Below are positions 1-9,958 of a stretch of DNA of 64,000 bases, in pieces; position 1 is the first letter of the stretch; each line of letters starts with the position of its first letter. The DNA is from Stenotrophomonas maltophilia (GTDB lineage Bacteria; Pseudomonadota; Gammaproteobacteria; Xanthomonadales; Xanthomonadaceae): NCBI RefSeq assembly GCF_023518235.1, contig NZ_CP090423.1, forward strand, positions 1,798,001-1,862,000, given 5' to 3'. Under the pieces are notes generated by a model. It was given only the letters and a program-made list of their open reading frames with translations. It did no database searches and was not told the DNA's origin. A program made the translations under genes and the position numbers.

Positions 1-166
1 CAATGCGCTGATCGTCGGTGGCCACCCACACCTGGCCTGCGCCGGCCTGCAGCGCGCGGCGCGCCACGTGCAGCACCAGCGGCTCACCGCCCAGCAGGCG
101 CAAGGGTTTTCCCGGCAGCCGCGAAGCGGCATAGCGGGCCGGAATGGCAACAACGAATTCGGTCAT
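1..166 (-). CDS. kdsB: 3-deoxy-manno-octulosonate cytidylyltransferase, N-terminal part (runs off window)
   Basis: Only the first 55 residues are inside the window. They show the nucleotidyltransferase start [16 protein letters not shown], in which the R-x-x-S-x-R-x-P-G-K-P loop binds CTP, followed by the VWVATDD stretch. KdsB activates KDO as CMP-KDO for the lipopolysaccharide inner core, in the cytoplasm. It lies 75 bp downstream of lpxK on the same strand, so it probably closes the lipid A/LPS operon. The ATG at 164-166 gives the usual family N-terminus. The rest of the gene lies to the left of base 1. Confidence 0.93.
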   Translation of the reverse strand, partial: MTEFVVAIPARYAASRLPGKPLRLLGGEPLVLHVARRALQAGAGQVWVATDDQRI

Positions 167-241
167 GCGGGCGGTACTCGGCAGGCTCGTTACAACGGGA
201 ATGCGGCCGGCGGCGTGTGAATGCAAGCGCCGCCGCGTTAC

Positions 242-1261
242 TCAGTTCGGTCGCAGCTTGTCCAGGCGATCGGTCAGCGCCACCCAGAACGCGGCCGGCA
301 GCTCGGCGCGCAGTGGCACCGCGTAGTGCCAATCGTTGCCGAACGCACGGCATTTCACCGCATCCTTCTCGGTCATCAGTACCGGCAGCTGACTGCCAAA
401 GGACAGATCCTGCGGCTGGTAGGCCTGGTGGTCGGCAAAGGCATGCGGCACCACGCCGAGGCCACGCGCACGCAGCATGTCGAAGAAGCGCTGCGGGTGC
501 GCGATGCCGGCCACTGCATGCACGCGCTGGCCCTTGAAGTAGGACAGCGGGCGCGCGCGACCACCGGCCAGCGGCTGCGCGCTGTCGATCTGCAACACCA
601 TCGGCCACTGCCCGAAACCACAGGCCTGGGCCGCGCTTTCCGCCTCGGCCTGGCCGAGGTTGACCACGCGGAAGTCGCATTCGCTGGCGCGGCTCACCGG
701 TTCACGCAGCGGTCCGGCTGGAATCATCAGGCCGTTGCCATAGCGGCGCTGCGCATCGACAACTTCGATCTCGATATCGCGCGCCAGGCGGTAGTGCTGC
801 AGGCCGTCATCACAGACGATCACATCACAGCCGGCCTCGACCAACGCCCTGCCAGCCGCCACCCGGTCGCGGTCCACGCGTACCGGCACGCCGGTCTTCC
901 AGGCGATCAGCACCGGCTCATCGCCGCCCTTGGCGGTCGGCGTATCGGCCTGCACCCACAGCGGTGTGTCGGCGTCTTCGCGGCCATAGCCACGACTGGC
1001 CACACCCGGCTTCCAGCCGGCCGCACGCAGGCGTTCAACCAGGGCGATGGTCAGCGGCGTCTTGCCGGTCCCCCCTGCGGTGATGTTGCCGACCACGATG
1101 ACCGGTACCGGCAATGCGTGGCGCTTGCGCCAACCGCGCCGGTAGGCACGACGGCGCAGCGCGGTGACGCCGGCATACAGCGGTGCCAGCAGGCGCATCG
1201 CCCACGGAACCGGCGTGCCGTCATACCAGTACGGCGGGGTCTGGGTACCCTTGCCTGCCAT
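242..1261 (-). CDS. lpxK: Tetraacyldisaccharide 4'-kinase
   Basis: LpxK is an inner-membrane-associated kinase that phosphorylates the 4' position of the lipid A disaccharide precursor using ATP. The 339-residue length is normal for the family. The N-terminus has the usual PYWYDG region and amphipathic segment, and the P-loop [12 protein letters not shown] is at residues 58-69. The [16 protein letters not shown] motif typical of LpxK follows in the middle. The start codon overlaps the last base of msbA, so it is almost certainly co-transcribed and translationally coupled with msbA. Flippase, kinase and KDO activation thus sit in one operon. Confidence 0.96.
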   Translation of the reverse strand: MAGKGTQTPPYWYDGTPVPWAMRLLAPLYAGVTALRRRAYRRGWRKRHALPVPVIVVGNITAGGTGKTPLTIALVERLRAAGWKPGVASRGYGREDADTPLWVQADTPTAKGGDEPVLIAWKTGVPVRVDRDRVAAGRALVEAGCDVIVCDDGLQHYRLARDIEIEVVDAQRRYGNGLMIPAGPLREPVSRASECDFRVVNLGQAEAESAAQACGFGQWPMVLQIDSAQPLAGGRARPLSYFKGQRVHAVAGIAHPQRFFDMLRARGLGVVPHAFADHQAYQPQDLSFGSQLPVLMTEKDAVKCRAFGNDWHYAVPLRAELPAAFWVALTDRLDKLRPN

Positions 1262-3009
1262 CAGTCCTGCCTTTCGCGGAACTGCATGCTGTGCAGGTGC
1301 TGGTACAGCCCCCCCATCTCGAGCAGCTCGCGGTGGGTGCCGCGTTCGACAATGCGGCCGTGGTCCATCACCAGCACCTGGTCGGCATGTTCGATGGTCG
1401 ACAGGCGATGAGCGATGACCAGCGTGGTGCGTTCCGGCATCAGGCGCTGCAATGCATCCTGAACCAGCCGCTCGGACTCGTTGTCCAGCGCCGCCGTGGC
1501 TTCATCGAGGATCAGGATCGGGGCATCACGCAGGATCGCGCGGGCAATCGCCAGGCGCTGGCGCTGGCCGCCGGACAGCAGCGCACCGTTCTCGCCGACC
1601 GGGGTCTGCAGCTGCTGCGGCATGCGTGCGATGAACTCCCAGGCGTTGGCGGCTTCGGCCGCGGCACGGATCTGTTCATCACTTGCTTCCATGCCATAGG
1701 CGATGTTGGCGGCGATGGTGTCGTCAAACAGCATCACCTTCTGCCCGACGATCGCCACCTGCCGGCGCAGGTCGGCCAGCGGGTAATCGTCCAGGGCCAC
1801 GCCATCGAGAGTGATGACACCGCCACTGGGCTCATAGAAGCGCGGCACCAGCCGGATCAGGCTGGTCTTGCCGCTGCCGGAGCGGCCGACGATGGCCGTG
1901 ACGGTGCCCGGCCGGGCGATGAAGCTGATGTCGTCCAGGGCGATGCCGCTGTCTTCGCGGTAGCGCAGCATGACGTGGTCGAATGCAAGCTCACCCCGCA
2001 CGCGCTGCACCGTCGTGCGGCCCTGGTCGCGCTCCACCGGCATGTCGAGGATGCCGAACAGGCGCTCGGCGGCAGCCACACCGCGCGAGATCGAGGTCTG
2101 CACGCTGGTCAAGCGTCGCAGCGACGGAATGATGGCCATCATCGAGGTCATCAGGCCCATGAACTGGCCCGCGTTGAGCTTGCCAGCCAGCGCTTCGCGG
2201 GTGGACACCCAGACGATCACCGCCAGCGCCAGTGCCGCCAGGAACTGCACCACGCTGGAGGCGGCGGCGCGGGTGACTTCCACCTTCATATTCAGCGCCA
2301 GCATGCGGTTGGCCAGGCGCGAGTAGCGCGAGATCTCGTGCTGCTGGGTGCCGTGCACCTTCACTTCCTGCTGTGCCGCCAGCGACTGCTCGGCGGTCTG
2401 CGCCATCGTGCCCATGCCATCCTGGATGCCACGGCTGATGCGGCGGTAGCGCTTGCCCACATAGGACACGATGCCACCGATCAGCGGCACCACCAGCAGC
2501 ATCGCCAGGGTGACCTTGACGCTCATCTGCAGCATCACCGCCAGCATCGCGATGATGGTCAGGGTATCGGCCACCACGGTCTTGAGTGCATCGGCGCTGG
2601 CCTGGGTGACCTGTTCGGTATCGAAGTTCAGGCGGCTGACCATCACCGGCGTCGCTTCGGTATCGAAGTGCGACGACGGCAGGTGCAGGTACTTCTGCAG
2701 CACCTGCTCGCGCAGGTCGCGCACCACGCTGCGGCCGGTCTTGGCCAGCGTGTAGTCGCTGACCCAGGTGGCCACGCTGCGCATCAGGAACAGGCCCAGG
2801 ATGGTCAGCGGCAGGATCACCGCCATGCGCGGTTCGGGGTTGACGAAACCGCGGTTGACCAGCGGCTCCATCAGCTTGGTGAAGTGATAGCCGGCCAGGG
2901 CTTCAACCACCATGGCGATGACCGCACCCACCATGAACACCCAGTAGGTGCGGGTGTAGCCCAGCAGACGTTTGTAGATCGGCCACACCGGCGCGTGATG
3001 GGAACTCAT
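1261..3009 (-). CDS. msbA: Lipid A export ABC transporter, fused permease/ATP-binding protein
   Basis: MsbA flips core-lipid A across the inner membrane. The 582-residue protein has the expected order: a six-helix ABC transmembrane domain (about residues 1-310), then a nucleotide-binding domain with Walker [11 protein letters not shown] near residue 375, signature [14 protein letters not shown] near 478 and Walker [13 protein letters not shown] near 503, followed by the H-loop AHRLST. The start overlaps the exbD stop by four bases and the stop overlaps the lpxK start, so the gene sits inside a tightly packed operon. Nothing is truncated. Confidence 0.96.
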   Translation of the reverse strand: MSSHHAPVWPIYKRLLGYTRTYWVFMVGAVIAMVVEALAGYHFTKLMEPLVNRGFVNPEPRMAVILPLTILGLFLMRSVATWVSDYTLAKTGRSVVRDLREQVLQKYLHLPSSHFDTEATPVMVSRLNFDTEQVTQASADALKTVVADTLTIIAMLAVMLQMSVKVTLAMLLVVPLIGGIVSYVGKRYRRISRGIQDGMGTMAQTAEQSLAAQQEVKVHGTQQHEISRYSRLANRMLALNMKVEVTRAAASSVVQFLAALALAVIVWVSTREALAGKLNAGQFMGLMTSMMAIIPSLRRLTSVQTSISRGVAAAERLFGILDMPVERDQGRTTVQRVRGELAFDHVMLRYREDSGIALDDISFIARPGTVTAIVGRSGSGKTSLIRLVPRFYEPSGGVITLDGVALDDYPLADLRRQVAIVGQKVMLFDDTIAANIAYGMEASDEQIRAAAEAANAWEFIARMPQQLQTPVGENGALLSGGQRQRLAIARAILRDAPILILDEATAALDNESERLVQDALQRLMPERTTLVIAHRLSTIEHADQVLVMDHGRIVERGTHRELLEMGGLYQHLHSMQFRERQD

Positions 3010-3428
3010 GGACGCACCTCTGGCGCAGTTGCAATGGCGATACGACGGAAACCGAGCTGGCCGAGCGCGTCCTGCGCGGTCACTACGGCCTGGTAGGGAG
3101 TGCGTGCATCGGCGCGCAGCAGCACCGGCTGGCTGCGATCACTGCCGGCGACGGCGGCGATGGTCTGCTTGACCGACTCGACGTCGCTGCGCAGCACTTC
3201 CTGGTCATTGATGAAATAGCGGCCTTCGGCGTTGATCAGTACGCTGAGCGAACGCGGCGGCTCGTTGTTGGGCTGCTGGCTGGCGGTCGGCAGTTGCACC
3301 TGCAGCGTGGAACGCGCGTCGAAGGTGGTGGTGACCACGAAGAAGATGATCAGCACCAGGATCACATCGATCAGCGGAACCAGATCGATATGCGGCTCAT
3401 CCTGGGATCGGTCGTTGCCGATACGCAT
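3006..3428 (-). CDS. exbD: ExbD/TolR family biopolymer transport protein
   Basis: This is a 140-residue proton-channel subunit with one N-terminal membrane helix (about residues 17-37) and a periplasmic domain. Asp21, in the segment DLVPLIDVILVLIIFFVV, corresponds to the essential membrane aspartate of ExbD/TolR. It should work with the ExbB-like protein encoded 3 bp upstream to couple proton-motive force to an envelope process. The placement between comEC and msbA is typical of xanthomonads. Whether it energises TonB, Tol or lipid A export cannot be read from sequence, and no tonB gene is adjacent. Confidence 0.9.
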   Translation of the reverse strand: MRIGNDRSQDEPHIDLVPLIDVILVLIIFFVVTTTFDARSTLQVQLPTASQQPNNEPPRSLSVLINAEGRYFINDQEVLRSDVESVKQTIAAVAGSDRSQPVLLRADARTPYQAVVTAQDALGQLGFRRIAIATAPEVRP

Positions 3429-3431
3429 CGA

Positions 3432-4094
3432 TCAGGCCTTGGCCGTGGCAGAGCTGGCCGCACGCGCTGCCGGCGCGGCATTCATCACGCCGGGGCGGCC
3501 GTCGAGCGTGTCCAGCAGCGCGCTGGCTTCCTGCTCCATCTCCACCACATAGCCATGGATGCGGCCCTTGAAATAGCGATGGAACATCAGCGCCGGAATG
3601 GCCACGATCATGCCGGTGGCGGTGCACACCAGCGCTTTGCCGATGCCGCCGGCCAGCTGGTTCACGTCGCCCACGCCATGGTCGAGGATGCCCAGGAACA
3701 TCTGGATCATGCCGATGACGGTGCCGAGCAGGCCCAGCAGCGGGCCGGCCGAGGCGATGGTGCCCAGCGCATTGAGAAAGCGCTCCATGCGGTGCACCAG
3801 ATGGCGGCCGGTGTCCTCGATCCGCTCGCGGATCTGGTCACGCGGACGGTTGCGCGCTTCCAGCGCGGCCGCCAGCAGCGCACCCAGCGGCGAGTTGGCG
3901 CGCAGGGTCTGCAGGTGCGCCGGGTCGAGCTTGCCGCGCGCGGCCCAGTTGCGCACTTCCTGGCCGAGGCCCGGCGGCAGCACCTCAGTCCGCCGCAGGG
4001 ACCAGAAACGCTCCAGGATGATCGCCAAAGCCAGTACGCCCAACAGCAGCAGCGGCACCATCGGCCAGCCACCGGCCTTGACCAGTTCCCACAC
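3432..4094 (-). CDS. exbB: ExbB/TolQ/MotA family proton-channel protein
   Basis: A 220-residue protein with three predicted membrane segments: an N-terminal helix at about residues 8-28, and a pair in the C-terminal half including the glycine-rich TIASAGPLLGLLGTVIGMIQMF, which is the MotA/TolQ/ExbB core. The partner ExbD is encoded 3 bp downstream. The start is GTG at 4092-4094, 3 bp after the comEC stop, so the three genes form one unit. Inferred role: pentameric scaffold of an inner-membrane ion-driven motor. The client process is not certain. Confidence 0.9.
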   Translation of the reverse strand: MWELVKAGGWPMVPLLLLGVLALAIILERFWSLRRTEVLPPGLGQEVRNWAARGKLDPAHLQTLRANSPLGALLAAALEARNRPRDQIRERIEDTGRHLVHRMERFLNALGTIASAGPLLGLLGTVIGMIQMFLGILDHGVGDVNQLAGGIGKALVCTATGMIVAIPALMFHRYFKGRIHGYVVEMEQEASALLDTLDGRPGVMNAAPAARAASSATAKA

Positions 4095-4097
4095 GTT

Positions 4098-6494
4098 TCA
4101 ACCCTCCGGCCCAACGGCCGCTTGTTCGATCGGCGATAGGATAGCAGCCGACCGTGCCCGCCCAGCGGCATCCCACCACCGGGACGCGTGGATACGCTGT
4201 TCACGCAGCTGCAGCCCCTGTGCGCCAAGCCATACGCGGATCGCTCCGGACTCGGCGGTGGCCACCACCTCGGCCCCCTGCGCCCGCCAGCGCCGCACCA
4301 CCTCCGGCCGCGGGTGGCCGAAGCGGTTCTGGTGCCCGGCCGAGACCAGCGCCAGCCGTGGTTCCACCGCCGCCACCCACAGCGCGCTGGAACTGCCGCC
4401 GCTGCCGTGATGGGGGACCAGTACCACATCCGCACGCAACTGCGGCGAAGAGGTTGCCAACAGCTCCGTTTCGGCAACCCGGCCTATGTCGCCGGGCAAC
4501 AGCACCACGCCATGGGCTCCCGCCACGCGCAGCACGCAGCTGCCCTCATTCACGGCCTGCCGGTTGCCAGCGGCGGGATGCAGCACCTGGAAGTCGACGC
4601 CATCCCAGTGCCAGCGCAGGCCTGCCCGGCAGGGCCGGGCCCCGGCGATGGCGCTGCCGTCGGGCGCCAGCAGCGCCAGACCCGGATGCTGCCGGCGCAC
4701 AGCGGGCAGATTGCCGGTGTGATCCTGGTGGTCATGGCTGAGCACCGCCTGCTGCGGCATGGCCTGGCCCAGCGCACGCAGCGCCGGCACGAGGGTGCGT
4801 TCATTGCTGTCGCCCCCGGCCGGTGGCCCGACGTCGTACCAGAGCGCATGCCGCGCCGTGCGCAGCAGCACCGCCGTGCCCTGGCCGACGTCATGCACCA
4901 GCAGTTCCAGCTCGCCCTGCCGCGGCCCTTCACGTGCCGGCCACAGAAGCGGCAGGCACAACAACACGCCCGCCAGGCCACCGCCTGCGCCGCGCGGCAG
5001 CAACCACCAGATAACACCCAGCAGCGCCGCTGGTACCGCCCAGGCGGGTGCCTCGGCCAGCCACCACATCGCCTCTGGATGGACCGCCAGCGGCTGCAGC
5101 ACGCGCCAGCTGAGGTCGAACACCCACGCCGCAGCCCGCCATGCCCAGCGCCCCGCGCCCTCATGCAACGCCTGCAGGCCGGTACCCAGCAACGACAGCG
5201 GCACCACCAGCAGGCTCCACCAGGGAATGATCGGCAGATTGACCAGGGGGCCCAGCCGGGCGGTGCCGCCAAACAACGCGATGCCCAACGGCAACAGCCC
5301 CAGGCTGGCCACCCCCTGCGCGGCGAGCAGGCCGTGCAGCCGTTCGCGCAGCCCCTGCGGTGGCGCCTGCGGCAGGCACCACAGCAGCCACAGCACCCCG
5401 CCGAAGCTGAGCCAGAAGCCGGCCGACAGCACCGACAGTGGCGACGGCAGCAGCAGCGCCAACGCTGCCAGCGACACCCCGTGCGCCACACCAAGCGGGC
5501 GCCGGCCGCCGCGCGCCAACGCGAGCAGGCCGATCATCAATGCCGTACGCACCGTGGGCAGCGCGCCGCCAGCCAGCACCGCATAACCGGCAGCGGCCAC
5601 CGCCGCAGCGCCGGCCGCCGCCTGTTGTCGGGGCCAGTGGCGGCCCAGCTGCGGGCAGAGCCACCACAGCAGCCGGCACAGCAGCACACCCAGCCCCGCG
5701 ACCACGCCGACGTGGAATCCGGAAATGGCGATCAGATGGGTCAGGCCGAGCGCGCGGAGCTGCTCCCAGTCGGCATCGGACAATCCTCGCGTATCACCCA
5801 GCGCCAGCGCCTGCACGAAGCGCGCGCCAGAGCTGGCCACCTGGGTGGCGATGGCGGCGCTGCTGCGCTCGCGCCAGGCTGGCAGGCCAAACGCGGATTG
5901 CAGCTCGCGTGCGCCAGCGGGGTCGCGCACCGTGGCAGTGCCGGCGATGGCCTGCAGCAGCGCATGGCGCTCGCCATCGAATCCGCCGGGATTGATCCTC
6001 GAGCGCGGTGGCCGCACCCGCAATGCCAGCTGCCAGCGCGCGCCGGCCCGCAGCTGCTGGCGTCCACCACGGTGGCCTGCGGCCGTACCCCGCCACGGAT
6101 CATTCCAGCTGACCTGCAGGCGCTTGCCCCGCAACAACGGCAGACGGTCGTCATCGTCCACGCGCAGCAGGAAACGGGTCTGGCCGGAGCGATGCTGCGG
6201 CAGGTCGATGATCCGCCCACGAACCACGACATCCTGCGCCGAAGCGCCCGGCGCAAGCTGCTGCTGCATTGCCCAGTGCCCGTGCAGCGCGGTCCAGGCC
6301 AGGCCGAACAGCGCAGCCGCCGGCACCCGTCCTCGCCAGCGCAGGATCCAGGCGCACAGCGCGCACGCCGCCGCCACGGCACACAGCCACAGTGGCGGCA
6401 GTGTCGGCAGCTGCACGCAGGCCAGCGCGCCCAGCACCAGGCCGGCGGCGCAGCCGCCCCCCAACACCGTTGCACCGGATCGATCGACAGCCAT
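4098..6494 (-). CDS. comEC: DNA internalization-related competence protein ComEC/Rec2
   Basis: ComEC forms the inner-membrane channel for single-stranded DNA uptake during natural transformation. The 798-residue protein shows the full family layout: an N-terminal DUF4131 region with two or three helices, the polytopic Competence domain (about residues 215-490, entering with the GLTHLIAISGFHVG motif), and a C-terminal metallo-beta-lactamase-like domain with the metal motif SHDHQDH near residue 590. It is the first gene of the exbB-exbD-msbA-lpxK-kdsB run. Its presence with a type IV pilus operon in the same window fits a transformable organism, though competence itself is not shown. Confidence 0.94.
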   Translation of the reverse strand: MAVDRSGATVLGGGCAAGLVLGALACVQLPTLPPLWLCAVAAACALCAWILRWRGRVPAAALFGLAWTALHGHWAMQQQLAPGASAQDVVVRGRIIDLPQHRSGQTRFLLRVDDDDRLPLLRGKRLQVSWNDPWRGTAAGHRGGRQQLRAGARWQLALRVRPPRSRINPGGFDGERHALLQAIAGTATVRDPAGARELQSAFGLPAWRERSSAAIATQVASSGARFVQALALGDTRGLSDADWEQLRALGLTHLIAISGFHVGVVAGLGVLLCRLLWWLCPQLGRHWPRQQAAAGAAAVAAAGYAVLAGGALPTVRTALMIGLLALARGGRRPLGVAHGVSLAALALLLPSPLSVLSAGFWLSFGGVLWLLWCLPQAPPQGLRERLHGLLAAQGVASLGLLPLGIALFGGTARLGPLVNLPIIPWWSLLVVPLSLLGTGLQALHEGAGRWAWRAAAWVFDLSWRVLQPLAVHPEAMWWLAEAPAWAVPAALLGVIWWLLPRGAGGGLAGVLLCLPLLWPAREGPRQGELELLVHDVGQGTAVLLRTARHALWYDVGPPAGGDSNERTLVPALRALGQAMPQQAVLSHDHQDHTGNLPAVRRQHPGLALLAPDGSAIAGARPCRAGLRWHWDGVDFQVLHPAAGNRQAVNEGSCVLRVAGAHGVVLLPGDIGRVAETELLATSSPQLRADVVLVPHHGSGGSSSALWVAAVEPRLALVSAGHQNRFGHPRPEVVRRWRAQGAEVVATAESGAIRVWLGAQGLQLREQRIHASRWWDAAGRARSAAILSPIEQAAVGPEG

Positions 6495-6553
6495 GGCCGC
6501 AGCCTGCGGCCACCGACCGTCGCCTGCCTATCAGCGATTGCCCCGTCCAGGGG

Positions 6554-7897
6554 TCAGCGCCGAACGCTGCCGCGGTGGAAGTTGACCCGGAAACTGGCAC
6601 CGCCGCCGGCGGCTTCGCCGACACTCACCGATCCGCCGTGATGCTGCACGATTTCCTTCACCAGATGCAGGCCCAGGCCGCTGCCGCTGCCGGCCGCGCG
6701 CAAGCGGTGGAACGGCTCGAAGATCGCCTCGCGGTCACCCACGGGAATGCCGGCGCCCTGGTCGCTGACCTCCAGCAGCGCGCGGGTATCCAACCGCACG
6801 CAGATGATGCCGCGACCACCGCCGTGGACGATCGCGTTGTGCACCAGATTGGCGATCACCCGCCCCAGGGCCAGGCCATCGCCATGGATCCAGACCGGAA
6901 CGTCCGGCGCATCGACCTCGAACCCGTAGCCGGCACCCACTACCAGAGGCGCCAGATCGGCGGCCGCCTCACGCACCAGCAACGCAAGGTCGAGCCGCTG
7001 CAGCGCGCCCACGTTGCGATCCAGCCGCTGCAGGTCGAGCAGGTGCTCGGCAACATTGCCCAGCCGCGCCACGTCGGTCAGCAACTGCGACTTCAGCTCT
7101 CCCTGTGGCAGCTGCGACAGGCGCGCCTGCACCACCGCGATCGGGACGCGCAGTTCGTGCGCCGCATCGGCGAGGAACTTGTCACGCGCCGCGTAGCCCT
7201 GCTGCACCTTGTCGATCGCATCATTGAACGCTTCCACCAGCGGCGCCACTTCCGTGGACACCAGCTGCGCATCCAGGCGTGCGCCCGGTTGGCCGATATC
7301 CAGCTCCTTGGCCTGCTGCGCGGAACGGCGCACGCCACGCATCGCGCGATGGATCACCGTCGGCATCACCAGCAACGTGACCACGATCAGCGGCAGGAAG
7401 AACCACAGGCCGATCAGCCGCAGCACCATCAGCGCGCCATCGAGCAAGCCGCCCTTCGGCGCGCCGCCCACCATCACCGTGATGCGGCGCCCCTCCTCGT
7501 TGCGGATCATCACCCGCGCCACGTCCAGATAGGGCGGTACCAGTGAACCGAGCTCGGTGGCGCCCAGCGTCGGCAAGCGGGCCAGCAGTGGCGCGTGCAC
7601 TGCCGGCAGGGTGCCACGCTCGAGCCAGACACCCTTGTCATCGACCGCAGCGAACCACAGGTTGCCGCCGGCCTGCGCATCGAGAGCGTTCCAGCGCGCC
7701 TGGTCCAGCACCAGCCGGCCGTCTTCGCTATGCACCGCCTTGGCCACCGCCTCGGCCATGAACATGTCCATGCCCCAGGTGTCCTTGTCACCCCAGGTCA
7801 GGATCAGCGCAACCACCGCAAACAACACGGTGAACGCCTGCGCAAGGAACAGGCGCCAGGCCAGGCCCAGGGTGATGGAACGGATCGGACGGGCCAT
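6554..7897 (-). CDS. Two-component sensor histidine kinase
   Basis: A 447-residue membrane kinase. Residues about 15-35 and 140-165 are membrane helices flanking a periplasmic sensor loop of roughly 110 residues. A HAMP-like linker follows, then HisKA with the phosphoacceptor in AAHELRVP near residue 245, then the HATPase domain with an N-box near 352 and G-boxes including SDQGAGIP and GSGSGLGL. It begins one base after the stop of the response-regulator gene, so the two form an operon. The ligand is not recognisable; the arrangement resembles PhoQ/QseC-type kinases. The product probably phosphorylates the OmpR-family regulator encoded upstream. Confidence 0.9.
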   Translation of the reverse strand: MARPIRSITLGLAWRLFLAQAFTVLFAVVALILTWGDKDTWGMDMFMAEAVAKAVHSEDGRLVLDQARWNALDAQAGGNLWFAAVDDKGVWLERGTLPAVHAPLLARLPTLGATELGSLVPPYLDVARVMIRNEEGRRITVMVGGAPKGGLLDGALMVLRLIGLWFFLPLIVVTLLVMPTVIHRAMRGVRRSAQQAKELDIGQPGARLDAQLVSTEVAPLVEAFNDAIDKVQQGYAARDKFLADAAHELRVPIAVVQARLSQLPQGELKSQLLTDVARLGNVAEHLLDLQRLDRNVGALQRLDLALLVREAAADLAPLVVGAGYGFEVDAPDVPVWIHGDGLALGRVIANLVHNAIVHGGGRGIICVRLDTRALLEVSDQGAGIPVGDREAIFEPFHRLRAAGSGSGLGLHLVKEIVQHHGGSVSVGEAAGGGASFRVNFHRGSVRR

Positions 7898-7898
7898 C

Positions 7899-8570
7899 TC
7901 AGGCCTCCGCCAGCAGGTAGCCGACGCCCCGGATCACGTGGATCTCCACGCCGGCACCGGCCTGTTGCAGTGCCTTGCGCAACTTGGAGATATGCGCATC
8001 GAGCGCGTTGGACTGGATCTCATCATCGAAACCGTACACCGCCGCCTCCAACGCACTGCGGGTGACCGTGCGCCCCTGCCGCATCGCCAGCGCCTGCAGC
8101 ACCAGCACCTGCCGGCGTGGCAACGGCAATGGCTGGCCTTCGACCCGCGCCTGCAACGATTCGAAGTCGAATTCCATGCGCCCCAGCCGCAGGCTGGGCG
8201 TGACCATCGCCGAGGGACGCCGCGACACCGCGCGGATGCGCGCCATCAGCTCTTCGATCGCCACCGGCTTGACGAGGTAGTCATCGGCGCCGACATCCAA
8301 CCCTTCAACCTTGTCCGACAGCGTGCCCTTGGCGGTCAGCATGATCACGGCCAGGTTCGGCCGCAGCGCACGGGCTGTGGCAACGAAGCCGGCACCATCG
8401 CCATCGGGCAGCTGGCGGTCGAGCAGCATCAGCTGGTGCACCGGCTCGCGCAGCGCGATGGCGGCTTCGGCCAGGCTGGCGACCACGTCGGCGACCACGC
8501 CCTGCCGCTCCAGGCCCGATTGCAGGGCACGGGACAGATCGGGATCGTCTTCGACCAGGAGGATGCGCAT
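7899..8570 (-). CDS. OmpR/PhoB-family response regulator
   Basis: A 223-residue DNA-binding regulator. The receiver domain (about residues 1-115) has the acidic pair EDD at 7-9, the phosphoacceptor Asp51 in LLLDRQLPDGDG, and the switch region MLTAKG through GADDYLVKP. The C-terminal half is a winged helix of the Trans_reg_C type (VTRSALEAAVYGFDDEIQSN followed by the LRKAL recognition region). It is the first gene of the operon with the histidine kinase. The regulon is unknown; the divergent neighbour at 8732 starts 161 bp away and could share its promoter region. Confidence 0.92.
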   Translation of the reverse strand: MRILLVEDDPDLSRALQSGLERQGVVADVVASLAEAAIALREPVHQLMLLDRQLPDGDGAGFVATARALRPNLAVIMLTAKGTLSDKVEGLDVGADDYLVKPVAIEELMARIRAVSRRPSAMVTPSLRLGRMEFDFESLQARVEGQPLPLPRRQVLVLQALAMRQGRTVTRSALEAAVYGFDDEIQSNALDAHISKLRKALQQAGAGVEIHVIRGVGYLLAEA

Positions 8571-8731
8571 GAGGAGCTCGGCTACCGGAAACGGTGCCGA
8601 TCATAGTGCCTGGCGCCGTAATTTTGCGCCGATCGCAGCCGGCCTCGCTGGCGCAATGTTCTGACAATGTTGCGCGTGCACCATGCACAGCCATCCCCGC
8701 ACAGTGGTCGCCCACGGACAAGGACACCCCC

Positions 8732-9016
8732 ATGGCCTCCGTCTCCCCCACCAGCGAAGCGCACGCAATCCTGCGTGCACCCGACCTGGACAGCGCCGAG
8801 CGTGCCTACCTGGGCCTGATGCCCGATCTTGAGCACGTGAATGCGCTGGCGCGCCGCGCTTTGGGCCTGTCGCGCGCCGCCGATGCGGCACGCGGCTACG
8901 CGCTGTCGATGACCCTGGTCGGCTTGCGCCTGCAGGAGCTGGAGATGGGCGAGGCCAGCGCGAAGGAACACCGCCAGGCCACCCTGCACAGCCTGCGCCA
9001 GGCCTTCAGCGCCTGA
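8732..9016 (+). CDS. Hypothetical protein, 94 aa
   Basis: I do not recognise this family. The 94-residue product is predicted to be cytoplasmic and largely alpha-helical, with alternating Ala/Leu/Arg/Glu typical of a helical bundle and no cysteines, signal peptide or membrane segment. The ATG at 8732 was chosen because AAGGA precedes it at normal distance; longer readings upstream in the same frame lack this. It is divergent from the two-component operon and convergent with the small membrane protein gene at 9065-9205. Coding is supported by G/C-rich third positions throughout. Confidence 0.6.
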   Translation: MASVSPTSEAHAILRAPDLDSAERAYLGLMPDLEHVNALARRALGLSRAADAARGYALSMTLVGLRLQELEMGEASAKEHRQATLHSLRQAFSA

Positions 9017-9064
9017 CCCCGCAGACACCCCGCAGCACGGGGCGTTGAGCGCAGGCGGCCGTCG

Positions 9065-9205
9065 TCAGCGCAGCGTGCTCCAGGCCAGCACCGCCGACAA
9101 CAGCGCCACCCAGATCACGGCCTTGAACGTGCCCTGCAGCATGTTGCCGCCGAACAGCAGTTCGAACAGCGGGTTGGGCCTGGAAACCGGAACGTGATCG
9201 CTCAT
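9065..9205 (-). CDS. Small single-pass membrane protein, 46 aa
   Basis: This short gene encodes 46 residues. It starts MSDHVPVSRPNPLFELLFGG and has one C-terminal hydrophobic helix (about residues 26-42, containing AVIWVALLSAVLAW) ending in STLR. A strong AAGGAG lies eight bases before the ATG, which is the main evidence that it is real. No family is recognised. It is convergent with the hypothetical gene that ends at 9016, with only 48 bp between the stops. Function unknown; small membrane proteins of this kind often regulate a larger membrane partner, but nothing here identifies one. Confidence 0.55.
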   Translation of the reverse strand: MSDHVPVSRPNPLFELLFGGNMLQGTFKAVIWVALLSAVLAWSTLR

Positions 9206-9385
9206 TCAGCTGCTCCTTGTGATGACCGCGATTGCGCGGTAGGGGCAAGTCTACGCCTGCCCGGCCCGGATTCATCGCCACCTGGCTGGCTTTGGCGGCG
9301 CAATCCCGCTGTTCGTCGCAGGCCGGCTGCGCCCCCGGCGGCGGCGTGCCAGCCTGCGTGCACTTTCCCGCTGGAGCACCGTGCC

Positions 9386-9694
9386 ATGCCGATGCTTGCC
9401 CTGATGCTGCTGTTCACCGGCCTGTTCGGCGACCACGGCGGGCCCGCCGAAGTGGCAGTGCGTCAACAGATCCAACTCAACGAGACGGCCACCGCGACGC
9501 CACAGCGTGATGACACCGCGTCCGCGCTGCAGCTCTTGCCGCTGCGCGAGGACCGGGTGCTGCGATTTGGATGCCAGGGCCGCACGAACGGACCGGCCGA
9601 GCGCGCCTATGTGGCGCAGCTGTGGCAGCGTGTGGATGGCGAGTGGCGGATGCAGCGTGCAATCCGTGTCGAGATGTTGGCCGCTGGGCGGTAG
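9386..9694 (+). CDS. Hypothetical exported protein, 102 aa
   Basis: A 102-residue product with a short hydrophobic N-terminus (MPMLALMLLFTGLFG) that may act as a signal or anchor sequence. A polar region rich in Gln, Thr and Asp follows, then a C-terminal segment with aromatic residues (YVAQLWQRVDGEWRMQ) that looks like one beta-hairpin of a small domain. I cannot assign it to a named family. The ATG at 9386 follows a CTGGAG ribosome-binding sequence. It lies alone between the small membrane protein gene and the tRNA-Val pair. Confidence 0.5.
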   Translation: MPMLALMLLFTGLFGDHGGPAEVAVRQQIQLNETATATPQRDDTASALQLLPLREDRVLRFGCQGRTNGPAERAYVAQLWQRVDGEWRMQRAIRVEMLAAGR

Positions 9695-9786
9695 TTCGAA
9701 ACCTATCCGGGACAGCCGCACCGCAATCTGTCGTCCTCGCCACGCCATACGCGATGTCAAGCGCCCGGAAAGCGGACGCTGCAACG

Positions 9787-9814
9787 AAAAAACCCGGCGC
9801 CATGGCCGGGTTTT
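9787..9814 (-). terminator. Rho-independent terminator after tRNA-Val (distal copy)
   Basis: A ten-base-pair stem (9789-9798 with 9805-9814, core CCCGGC/GCCGGG) is followed on the minus strand by six T residues. It lies about 30 bp beyond the CCA end of the tRNA at 9846-9920 and should end its transcript. Confidence 0.75.
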
Positions 9815-9845
9815 CTATTCACGTCGATCCTCGCCGAGGATGCCG

Positions 9846-9920
9846 TGGTGGGCGGTACAGGGTTCGAACCTGTGACCCCTACCATGTCAAGGTAGTGCTC
9901 TACCGCTGAGCTAACCGCCC
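9846..9920 (-). tRNA. tRNA-Val (anticodon GAC)
   Basis: The 75-nt minus-strand sequence folds as a complete cloverleaf: acceptor GGGCGGT, D-arm GCTC/GAGC, anticodon stem CTACC/GGTAG with loop TTGACAT (anticodon GAC), T-arm with GGTTCGAACC, and an encoded CCA tail. It reads GTC and GTT valine codons. A near-identical copy lies about 100 bp upstream on the same strand. Confidence 0.97.
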
Positions 9921-9958
9921 ATCTTGTTCTTGCCGCCCAAAGGCTGGCCTTGCTACGT